From Pseudomonadota bacterium (lineage in GTDB: Bacteria > Pseudomonadota > Gammaproteobacteria > Steroidobacterales > Steroidobacteraceae): 64,000 bases of DNA. Under the pieces are notes generated by a model. The model saw only the letters and a list, made by a program, of their open reading frames with translations. It did not search any database and was not told the DNA's origin. This document shows, one piece after another, positions 35,031-42,906 of the stretch (its first letter is position 1; every line of letters begins with the position of its first letter). The position numbers and the translations under genes are program-made. The stretch is from positions 62,001 to 126,000 of the forward strand of contig JAFEDR010000001.1 of assembly GCA_018241525.1 (NCBI GenBank), read 5' to 3'.

Positions 35031-36301
35031 ACGCCGTGGCCGCGAGCGCCGACTACGACGTCGCCATCGTCGGTGGCGGCATGGTCGGCGCGAGCCTCGC
35101 GCTGGCACTCGCGCCGCTGCCGCTGCGGGTCGCGGTGATCGAGGCGATCGCACCCGAGGACGGCTCGCAGCCGAGCTTCGATGCCCGGACGATTGCGCTC
35201 TCGAACGGCACCCGCCGGGTGTTCGCCGGCCTCGGGGTCTGGGACGAGATCGGTCGCGAGGCGACGCCGATCCGCCGCATCCACATCTCCGACCGCGGCC
35301 GGTTCGGTTCCGCCCTGATCGACGCCGCCGAGCAGGGCGTCCCGGCGCTCGGATTCGTGGCCCCGAATCGCGTGATCGGGCGGGCGTTGTGGCGCCGGCT
35401 GCGCCTCGGCGAGCGCACGACGCTGGTCGCGCCGGCCCGGGTGACCGCCGCCGCCGTGGGCGAGACTCGGGTGGCCCTGACCCTCGCGACCGCGGCGGGA
35501 ACCCGGCACCTCACGACGCGCCTCGCGGTCGCGGCCGACGGCGCCGCATCGCTCGTGCGCGAGGCCGCCGGCGTTGGCGCGGCGCGTTGGGACTACGAGC
35601 AGGTGGCCGTGATCAGCCTGGTCGCGACCGAGCGCTTCCACGAGCACGTCGCCTACGAGCGCTTCACGCCGACCGGCCCGCTCGCGGTGCTCCCCGGTCC
35701 CGACGGCCGCGTGGTCGTCGTCTGGACCCTGGCGCCGGCGGAAGCGGCCCGCGTCGGCGGGCTCGATGACGCCGCGTTCCTCGCCGAGCTGCAGCAGCGC
35801 TTTGGCTGGCGGCTCGGCCGCCTGCTCGCGGTGGGTGCCCGCGCGTCCTACCCCTTGTCGCTGACGCAGGCGAGCGCCGAGACTGCGCCGCGCACGGCGA
35901 TCATCGGCAACGCCGCGCAGGGGCTCCACCCGATCGCCGGGCAGGGCTTCAACCTCGGGCTGCGCGATGCGGCCACCCTCGCCGAGGTGCTGGCCGAGGC
36001 AGTCGCCGAGTCCGGCCCGGGCGCCGACCCCGGCGCCGCGGCCGTGCTCGATCGCTACGGCGCGTGGCGCCGCACCGATCGGCGCGCATTGATTGCCTTC
36101 ACCGACGGCCTCGTGCGGCTCTTCGCGAGCCCGTTCGGCCCGGTGCGCCTGGCCCGCGGACTCGGGCTCGTGCTCTTCGACCTGAGCCCGGCGGCGAAGT
36201 CCGCGATGTCACGCCTGTCGCTCGGCTTCGCCGCGCGGCTGCCCCGGCTGGCGCGCGGGCTGCCGCTGATCGAGCCCGCCGCGGACGGGCGCCGGGCGTG
36301 A
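35027..36301 (+). CDS. ubiH: Ubiquinone hydroxylase UbiH-type FAD monooxygenase
   Basis: 424 residues. The N-terminal FAD motif VAIVGGGMVGASLALAL, RTIALSNGTRRVF (a UbiH/UbiI hallmark) and the second FAD motif IIGNAAQGLHPIAGQGFNLGLRD are clear. It hydroxylates an octaprenyl phenol intermediate of ubiquinone synthesis. Asn replaces the more usual Asp in the GDA triad; other UbiH have GNAA, so it is likely functional. GTG starts overlap by 4 nt on both sides, so pepP-ubiH-ubiI are coupled. Confidence 0.92.
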
Positions 36302-37500
36302 GCGTGCGCCGCGACTTCGACGTGCTGATCGCCGGCGCCGGCATGGTCGGCGCCGCGCTCGCGGCGCGGCTCGCGACCGGCGAGCGCACCCGCGAGCTGC
36401 GGGTGGCGCTCGTGGAGCCCGCACCCGTGCTTGCGCCGTTGCCGGGGGAGCCGCTCGACCTCAGGGTCTCGGCGCTGTCGCGGGCCGGTGAGTGCCTGTT
36501 GCGTGACGTCGGCGCCTGGCCGGCGGTGCGGGCGCGTGGCGCCTGCGCCTACGAGCGGATGCTGATCTGGGATGCCGCGGGCCGCGTCGATGGCGCCGAC
36601 ACGCTGGCCTTCGATGCGGCCGAGCTCGGCGAGCCCGACCTCGGCCACATCGTCGAGAACCGCGCCGTGGCGGCGGCCCTGCTCGAGCGCGCGCTGGATC
36701 GCGGCGTGACGCTGATCCGTGAGCGCGCCACCGGCCTTGAGCCCGGTGCGGACGTCGCGACGCTCGCGCTCGGCGAGCGCAGGCTGCGTGCCGGGCTCGT
36801 GGTCGCGGCCGACGGCGCCGACTCGCCGCTGCGCGCGCTCGCCGGCCTCGCTGGCGAGGTCTCGCGCTACCCGGCGGAGGCGGTGGTCGCGCACCTGCAC
36901 CCGGAACGGCCGCACGGGCATGCCGCGCGACAGCGCTTCCTGCCCGACGGCCCTCTCGGCATGCTGCCGCTCGCGGACGGGCGCCTGTCGATCGTCTGGT
37001 CGACGACCCCGGCGGAGGCCGAGCGGCTGGTGGGGCTCGAGCCGGAGGCGTTCGCGGCGGCGGTGACCGAGGCGAGCGACGGCGTGCTCGGCGCCCTCGA
37101 GACGGCCTCGCCGTGCGCCCGCTTTCCGCTGCGGCGCTTTCACGCCGCGGGCTACACCGCCACGCGCTTCGCCCTGCTTGGCGACGCCGCGCACACGGTC
37201 CATCCGCTCGCCGGCCAGGGCGTCAACCAGGGCTTCCTCGACGTGCTCGCGCTCGCGGCCGAGATCGAGACAGCGGTCGCCGCGGGCGAGGATCCCGGCG
37301 ATGCACGTGCGCTCGGCCGCTACGCACGTGCCCGTCGCACCGGCAATGCGCTGATGGGCGCCGCGCTCGACGCCCTCTATCGCGGCTTCACCGATCCGCG
37401 CGAGTCCGTGCGGCGCGCGCGGCGCGCCGGCCTCGGGATCGTCAATGCCGCGGCGCCGCTCAAGCGCCTGCTCGTCGCGCGCGCGCTCGGCGCGCCGTGA
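36298..37500 (+). CDS. ubiI: Ubiquinone C5-hydroxylase-type FAD monooxygenase (UbiI/VisC-like)
   Basis: 400 residues from the GTG at 36298, which overlaps the ubiH stop; a second GTG two codons later is an alternative. FDVLIAGAGMVGAALAARL, LRVSALSRAGECLLRDVGAW and FALLGDAAHTVHPLAGQGVNQGFLDVLAL are the three FAD/substrate motifs. Which ring position it hydroxylates is assigned by order and similarity to UbiI. Coq7 (27783) handles the last hydroxylation. Confidence 0.9.
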   Translation: MSVRRDFDVLIAGAGMVGAALAARLATGERTRELRVALVEPAPVLAPLPGEPLDLRVSALSRAGECLLRDVGAWPAVRARGACAYERMLIWDAAGRVDGADTLAFDAAELGEPDLGHIVENRAVAAALLERALDRGVTLIRERATGLEPGADVATLALGERRLRAGLVVAADGADSPLRALAGLAGEVSRYPAEAVVAHLHPERPHGHAARQRFLPDGPLGMLPLADGRLSIVWSTTPAEAERLVGLEPEAFAAAVTEASDGVLGALETASPCARFPLRRFHAAGYTATRFALLGDAAHTVHPLAGQGVNQGFLDVLALAAEIETAVAAGEDPGDARALGRYARARRTGNALMGAALDALYRGFTDPRESVRRARRAGLGIVNAAAPLKRLLVARALGAP

Positions 37501-38039
37501 GCCGCCGACCGCTCGCGCTCGCCGCCGTCGCCGGGATCGTCGGTGGCGGGCTCGCGGTGCTGCTCAGCCTCGGCGCGGCCCTGCTGCGACCCCTCGCCGA
37601 TGGCCGGTTTGCGAGCTACGCGGCGGTGCTGGTGACCCTGATCAGCGTGCAGCTCGGTGCGCGGGCCGCGGCCGAGGCACCCGGCGGCGGCGGATTCGGC
37701 GCGCGGCTCGGCGCCGGCGCCACGATCGCGGCGATCGTCGCCGCGGCCGAGGCGGTCGGCCTGTACGTGCTCTATGCGGGACTGCGGCCGGGGCTGCTCG
37801 CAGCCCGTTACGCCGCGGTGGAGGCGGCGGTGGCGAAGGCATCGCTCACGGCCGCGGCGGCGGCCCGCGCGGCCGCAGCGCTTGCCGCGCGGCGCGCGCA
37901 GGCCCTCGATCCGCTCTACCAGGCCCTTGAGGGGGCGGGGCTGCTGCTCTTCTGCGGCCTGGTGCTCGCCGCTTACCTCGCCTTCCGGGCGCGCGTCGTC
38001 GAGCGCCTTACAGCCGGTCGACCTTCGCCGCGCAGATGA
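37497..38039 (+). CDS. Alanine-rich four-helix membrane protein, possibly DUF4199-like
   Basis: 180 residues from a GTG overlapping the ubiI stop. Hydrophobic helices are near residues 6-30, 42-57, 76-96 and 147-165, with an Ala-rich amphipathic stretch between the third and fourth (AAVEAAVAKASLTAAAAARAAAALAARRAQAL). The layout resembles DUF4199 proteins, but I see no decisive motif. The 3' end overlaps phhB on the other strand by 32 nt. Translational coupling and clean topology argue that it is a real gene. Confidence 0.6.
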   Translation: MSRRPLALAAVAGIVGGGLAVLLSLGAALLRPLADGRFASYAAVLVTLISVQLGARAAAEAPGGGGFGARLGAGATIAAIVAAAEAVGLYVLYAGLRPGLLAARYAAVEAAVAKASLTAAAAARAAAALAARRAQALDPLYQALEGAGLLLFCGLVLAAYLAFRARVVERLTAGRPSPRR

Positions 38040-38340
38040 AATCGTTCTCCGACAGGCCCTGGATGGCGTGGGTCGTCCAGCGGATCCGGCACTGGTTGTA
38101 GCCGAGCTCGATGTCCGGATGGTGGTCCTCGCGGTTGGCGAGGTGGGCGACGGCGTTCACGAAGCTCATGACCCGGTAGAAGTCCTTGAAGCGGTACTCG
38201 CGCTCGAGGCGCTTGCCGTCGGCGCTGAGCTTCCAGGCCGGGTCGAGCGTCGCGAGCGCGGCGCGCGCCTCGGTCTCCGTGTAGGGCCGGGTACCGCCCT
38301 CGCAGGGCTTGCAGCGGCGTTCGGCGAGTGGTTCGGTCAC
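38008..38340 (-). CDS. phhB: Pterin-4a-carbinolamine dehydratase
   Basis: 110 residues from a GTG that overlaps the ispG stop. It shows the PCD motif [E/D]-x-[46 protein letters not shown]. PhhB recycles tetrahydropterin after aromatic-amino-acid hydroxylation. No phhA gene is in the window. A CKPCEGG cysteine pair at the N-terminus is typical for the family. Confidence 0.93.
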   Translation of the reverse strand: MTEPLAERRCKPCEGGTRPYTETEARAALATLDPAWKLSADGKRLEREYRFKDFYRVMSFVNAVAHLANREDHHPDIELGYNQCRIRWTTHAIQGLSENDFICAAKVDRL

Positions 38341-39569
38341 GGTGCGGTCTCCCGGCGCGCGTAGTGGCGCGCCACGTAGGCTTCGACGAGTTCCTGGAAT
38401 TCCTCGGCGATCCGCTCGCCCTTGAGCGTCACGGTCTTCTCGCCGTCCTCGTAGACCGGCGCGACCGGCCGCTCGCCGGTCCCCGGCAGGCTGATGCCGA
38501 GGTTGGCGTGCTTGCTCTCGCCGGGGCCGTTGACCACGCAGCCCATCACCGCGACCGTCATTTCCTCGACGCCGACGTGGGCGCGCCGCCACTCCGGCAT
38601 GCGGGTGCGCAGGTGCGACTGGATCCGCTGCGCGAGCTCCTGGAAGTAGGTGCTCGTGGTGCGGCCGCAGCCCGGGCAGGCAATCACCATCGGCGTGAAG
38701 GCACGCAGGCCCATGGTCTGCAGGAGTTCCTGGGCGACCAGGACCTCCCGGGTCCGGTCGCCGCCCGGTTCCGGCGTCAGCGACACGCGGATCGTGTCGC
38801 CGATGCCCTGCTGCAGCAGCACCCCGATCGCAGCCGAGGAGGCGACGATGCCCTTCGAACCCATGCCGGCCTCGGTGAGGCCGAGGTGCAGCGGGTAGTC
38901 GCAGCGCGCCGCGAGGCTGGTGTAGATCGCGATCAGGTCCTGTACGCCGCTGACCTTCGCCGACAGCACGATCCGCTCGTGCGGCATCCCGAGCTGCTCG
39001 GCACGGGCGGCGCTCTCCAGGGCCGAGACCACGGTCGCCTCGCGCACCACGTCCATGGCGTCCCACGGCGCCGCCCGGCGCGAGTTCTCGTCCATCAGCC
39101 GCGTCAGCAGGTCCTGGTCGAGGCTGCCCCAGTTGACGCCGATGCGCACCGGCTTCTCGTGGCGGCAGGCGATCTCGATCATCTCGGCGAACTGAGGGTC
39201 GCGCTTCGAGCCGCGGCCGACGTTGCCCGGGTTGATGCGCAGCTTCGCGAGCGCCGCGGCACACGCCGGCTCGTCCTTGAGCAGCCGGTGGCCGTTGAAG
39301 TGGAAGTCGCCGACGAGCGGCACGTCGACGCCCGCGCGGTCGAGCGCCTCGCGGATCCGCGGCACCGCCGCGGCCGCCTCCTTCTCGTTTACCGTGACGC
39401 GCACCAGCTCCGAGCCCGCCAGGGCGAGGTCGCGGACCTGGGCGACGGTGGCGGCGACATCGGCGGTGTCGGTGTTCGTCATCGACTGCACGACGATCGG
39501 CGCGGGGCCGCCGACAGTGACGTGGCCGATGCGGACGGGGACGGAGGGGCGACGGGTAGGTAGCGGCAT
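38337..39569 (-). CDS. ispG: 4-hydroxy-3-methylbut-2-en-1-yl diphosphate synthase IspG
   Basis: 410 residues. [27 protein letters not shown] starts the TIM barrel; the iron-sulfur cysteines are in [18 protein letters not shown] and [24 protein letters not shown]. It makes HMBPP in the MEP isoprenoid route, feeding ubiquinone tails and carotenoids. phhB overlaps its 3' end. Confidence 0.96.
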   Translation of the reverse strand: MPLPTRRPSVPVRIGHVTVGGPAPIVVQSMTNTDTADVAATVAQVRDLALAGSELVRVTVNEKEAAAAVPRIREALDRAGVDVPLVGDFHFNGHRLLKDEPACAAALAKLRINPGNVGRGSKRDPQFAEMIEIACRHEKPVRIGVNWGSLDQDLLTRLMDENSRRAAPWDAMDVVREATVVSALESAARAEQLGMPHERIVLSAKVSGVQDLIAIYTSLAARCDYPLHLGLTEAGMGSKGIVASSAAIGVLLQQGIGDTIRVSLTPEPGGDRTREVLVAQELLQTMGLRAFTPMVIACPGCGRTTSTYFQELAQRIQSHLRTRMPEWRRAHVGVEEMTVAVMGCVVNGPGESKHANLGISLPGTGERPVAPVYEDGEKTVTLKGERIAEEFQELVEAYVARHYARRETAP

Positions 39570-39687
39570 GCGACTCTCGGAGGACGAGCAATTCTAGCGC
39601 CGCCGCCCGCCAGGCCGCAGCCGGCCCGCCGGGTGGTATCGTGCGGGGCCGCCGGCCGCGGGCCGGGTGGGCATCCACGGGGGCGCG

Positions 39688-40644
39688 ATGGACACGACGA
39701 CGGCACCGGCTCGACCCTTTATCGACTTCCCGGTGGTCCTCGACCCGGCTCGCTGGCAGGCCGACGTCGCGGTGATCGGCATCACGCACAGCGAGCCGTA
39801 CGCCTTCGACGAGCAACCGAACGACCAGACCCGTGCGCCGGACGCGATTCGCGCGCAATCGGGCCTCTTCTGCTACGGCGACGGCAAGCACTTCGACTTC
39901 GACCTCGATGCCGACCTCGGCGCAGTGCTGCCGCCGCGGCGCATCGATTGCGGCAACCTGAGCCGGGGCGCGGAGCCCTACGACGCCTACTTCGAGCGCG
40001 CGACCGGCGCGCTCGAGATCCTGTTGCGCGGCGGCGCGCAGGTGTTCGTCCTCGGCGGCGATCACGGCGCGACCATCCCGGTCCTGAATGCGCTCGAGCG
40101 CATCGGCCGGCCGGTCTACATCGTGCACGTCGACGCGCACCTCGACTGGCGCCAGGAGGTGGGCGGCGTGCGGCGCGGCTACTCGAGCCCGCTCTACTGG
40201 GCGAGCACCCTCAAGTGCGTCGCCGGCATGACGCAGATCGGCCTGCGCGGCACCGGCAGTGCCCGGCCGGGCGAGGTCGCGGCGGCCCGCGCCTACGGCT
40301 CGAACCTCTTCTCGGCGCGCGCACTGCGCGCCGGCGGACTCGGCCCGGTGCTCGACTCGATCCCCACCGACCTGCCGCTTTACGTGACCATCGATGCGGA
40401 CGGCCTGGATCCCTCGGTCGCGCCCGGGGTCATGGCGCCGGCCCCGGGCGGCCTCGGCTACGGCGAGACGGCGGAGCTTTTGACGGTGCTCGCGCGGCGC
40501 CAGCCGGTGGTCGGCCTCGACATCGTCGAGATCGCGCCGAAGTTCGATGCCACGAACGCGATCACCTGCATCTCGGCGGGACGCCTCATCACCACCCTGA
40601 TGGGCCACAGCTGGGCGGCGCGGGCGCGTCGACCCATTCTGTAG
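39688..40644 (+). CDS. Ureohydrolase (agmatinase/arginase family)
   Basis: 318 residues from the ATG at 39688 after GGGG; an in-frame GTG-type start at 39667 would add seven residues. The binuclear manganese motifs are present: GGDHGAT, VDAHLDW and the DADGLDPS segment with PGGLGYGE. The family hydrolyses guanidino compounds to urea plus an amine. The sequence is closest in style to agmatinases, but guanidinobutyrase or other activities cannot be excluded. It is a single gene with a 160-nt non-coding gap after it. Confidence 0.85.
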   Translation: MDTTTAPARPFIDFPVVLDPARWQADVAVIGITHSEPYAFDEQPNDQTRAPDAIRAQSGLFCYGDGKHFDFDLDADLGAVLPPRRIDCGNLSRGAEPYDAYFERATGALEILLRGGAQVFVLGGDHGATIPVLNALERIGRPVYIVHVDAHLDWRQEVGGVRRGYSSPLYWASTLKCVAGMTQIGLRGTGSARPGEVAAARAYGSNLFSARALRAGGLGPVLDSIPTDLPLYVTIDADGLDPSVAPGVMAPAPGGLGYGETAELLTVLARRQPVVGLDIVEIAPKFDATNAITCISAGRLITTLMGHSWAARARRPIL

Positions 40645-40737
40645 GCGAGGCCGTGCCCCCGGGGCGTGGCACGATGTTGTAGCATTGCAACAACCGGGGC
40701 GATGTCCGGGCAAAGTTGGCGCTGCGGCGTCGCTTAA

Positions 40738-40766
40738 TTGACAATGAAGACGGTTCCGCCTGTGAT
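40738..40766 (+). promoter_or_regulatory. Promoter of the TPR-sulfotransferase gene
   Basis: A perfect TTGACA (40738-40743), 17-nt spacer and TGTGAT (40761-40766). It puts the transcription start near 40773, downstream of the possible GTG start at 40769, so the TTG at 40805 is favoured. Confidence 0.65.
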
Positions 40767-40804
40767 CGGTGGCCACGTGGGTACCGGGGCCTAAGGATCG
40801 ACTA

Positions 40805-42871
40805 TTGAGCACCGCCACCGAGCCCGTCGGGACGCTCGACGTCGCGCTCGCGCACGCCTCGCGCCTGCTGCACTCGCAGCCGGCGCTCGCGTACGAGCAG
40901 GCGAGTGAGATTCTGAAGGTCGTGCCGGGTAACCCGCCGGCACGCCTGATCCGCGGCGTCGCACGCCGCGTCGAGGGCGCGCTCGGCGAGGCGCTCGCCC
41001 TGCTCGAGCCGCTCGCTCGCGAGCAGCCGCGCTGGGCCGCGGCGCAGCTCGAGCTCGGCATTGCGCTCGGCGAGGCGGGCCGCGCGCCGGAAGCCGTGGC
41101 GGCGCTGCGGCGCGCGACCGAGCTCAAGTCCGACCTGCCGGACGCGTGGCGGATCCTCGCGGACTACCTCGATGCCGGCGGCGACCCCGCCGGCGCCGAC
41201 GACGCGCGGGCCCAGTACCTCAAGGCCGCGAACCGCGATCCACGCCTGATGGCGGCGGCGGCGGCGCTGGTCGAGAACAAGGTGCCGGAGGCGGAGGCGC
41301 TGCTGCGCGCGCACCTGCGGCAGCACGAGACCGACGTCGCGGCGCTCCGGATGCTCGCGGAGGTTGCTGCGCGGCTGCGTCGCTACCCGGATGCCCAGGC
41401 CCTGCTCGAGCGCTGCCTCGAGCTCGCCCCGAGCTTCGACGCGGCGCGCCACAACTACGCAGTGGTGCTGTTCCGGCAGATGAAGGTCGAGCAGGCCCTG
41501 CCGGAGGTGGAGCGGCTGCTGGCGAAGGAACCGCGCCACCCCGGCTACCGCAGCCTGCAAGCGGCGCTGCTCGCGCACCTCGGCGACTACACCGAGTCGA
41601 TCGAGGTCTACGACACGGTGCTGCGCGAGCACCCGGACCAGCCGCGCGTCTGGACGAGCTACGGCCACGCGCTCAAGACCGCGAACCGCACCGCGGACTC
41701 GATCGCCGCCTACCGGCGGGCGCTGTCGCTGCAGCCGACGCTCGGCGAGGCCTACTGGAGCCTCGCGAACCTGAAGACGTTCCGCTTCGGCGACCAGGAC
41801 GTCGCGGCGATGCGCGCGGCGCTCGCGCGCAGCGACCTGGCGGCCGAAGACCGGCTGCATTTCGAGTACGCCCTCGGCAAGGCGCTCGAGGACCGCGCCG
41901 AGTACGCGCAGGCGTTCGCGCACTACGACGCCGGCGCCGCGCTGCGGCGTGAGACCGTCGGCTACTCGGCCGACGAGACGACCCGCTACCTGCGTCGCTG
42001 CCAGCGGCTGTTCACGGCCGAGTTCTTCGCCGACCGGGCCGGCAGCGGCGCGCCGGGACGCGACCCGATCTTCATCGTCGGCATGCCGCGCTCGGGCTCG
42101 ACGCTGCTCGAGCAGATCCTGGCGAGCCATCCGCTCGTCGAGGGCACGATGGAGCTGCCGGACATCGGCCGCCTCGCGCGCGAGCTGACCCAGGGCGGCG
42201 CGGTGGCCGCGGCGGACCCGGACGAGTTCGAGGAGCGTCGCTACCCGGCGGTGCTTGCGGAGCTGCCGCCCGCCCGGCTGCGCGAGCTCGGCGAACAGTA
42301 CCTCGAGCGCACGCGGGTGCAGCGCAAGAGCGCCGCGCCGTTCTTCATCGACAAGATGCCGAACAACTTCCTGCAGGTCGGGCTGATCCACCTGATCCTG
42401 CCGAACGCGCGCATCATCGACGCACGCCGCCACCCGCTCGGCTGCTGCTTCTCTAACTTCAAGCAGCACTACGCGCGCGGCCAGAACTTCTCTTATTCGC
42501 TCGACGACATCGGTCGCTACTACCGCGACTACGTCGAGCTGATGGCGCATGTCGACGCGGTGCTGCCGGGACGGGTGCATCGCGTGATCTACGAGCGGAT
42601 GATCGAGGACACGGAGTCCGAGGTGCGGCGGCTGCTGGACTACTGCGGCCTGCCGTTCGACGAGCGCTGCCTGCGCTTCTACGAGAACGAGCGCGCGGTC
42701 CGCACCGCGAGCTCCGAGCAGGTGCGCCGTCCGATCTACCGCGAGGGCGTCGACCACTGGAAGCACTTCGAGCCCTGGCTGGGCCCGCTCAAGGCGGCGC
42801 TCGGTCCGGTGCTCGAGGCCTATCCGGCGGTGCCGGTGTTCGATGCCGCCTTGGACAGCGTTTCGGGTTGA
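40805..42871 (+). CDS. TPR-repeat sulfotransferase
   Basis: 688 residues from a TTG at 40805 that has AAGGA seven bases before it. Residues 1-400 are about ten tetratricopeptide repeats (for example ALLAHLGDYTESIEVYDTVLREHPDQ and YGHALKTANRTADSIAAYRRALSLQP). Residues about 420-680 form a sulfotransferase domain with the PAPS 5'-phosphosulfate loop FIVGMPRSGSTLLEQIL and a later DARRHPLGCCFSNF 3'-phosphate region. TPR-sulfotransferases with an adjacent TonB receptor are common in Steroidobacter-like and sphingomonad genomes; the sulfated acceptor is unknown. The receptor gene starts 35 nt downstream. Confidence 0.87.
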   Translation: MSTATEPVGTLDVALAHASRLLHSQPALAYEQASEILKVVPGNPPARLIRGVARRVEGALGEALALLEPLAREQPRWAAAQLELGIALGEAGRAPEAVAALRRATELKSDLPDAWRILADYLDAGGDPAGADDARAQYLKAANRDPRLMAAAAALVENKVPEAEALLRAHLRQHETDVAALRMLAEVAARLRRYPDAQALLERCLELAPSFDAARHNYAVVLFRQMKVEQALPEVERLLAKEPRHPGYRSLQAALLAHLGDYTESIEVYDTVLREHPDQPRVWTSYGHALKTANRTADSIAAYRRALSLQPTLGEAYWSLANLKTFRFGDQDVAAMRAALARSDLAAEDRLHFEYALGKALEDRAEYAQAFAHYDAGAALRRETVGYSADETTRYLRRCQRLFTAEFFADRAGSGAPGRDPIFIVGMPRSGSTLLEQILASHPLVEGTMELPDIGRLARELTQGGAVAAADPDEFEERRYPAVLAELPPARLRELGEQYLERTRVQRKSAAPFFIDKMPNNFLQVGLIHLILPNARIIDARRHPLGCCFSNFKQHYARGQNFSYSLDDIGRYYRDYVELMAHVDAVLPGRVHRVIYERMIEDTESEVRRLLDYCGLPFDERCLRFYENERAVRTASSEQVRRPIYREGVDHWKHFEPWLGPLKAALGPVLEAYPAVPVFDAALDSVSG

Positions 42872-42906
42872 CTGGTCTAACTTCAATCGAGCAGGGGAGC
42901 GAGGAC

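Noticed and set aside
40769..40804. GTG at 40769 as start of the sulfotransferase
   Set aside because: It would lie at or before the transcript start predicted by the TTGACA promoter and lacks a ribosome site; TTG at 40805 has AAGGA at good spacing.
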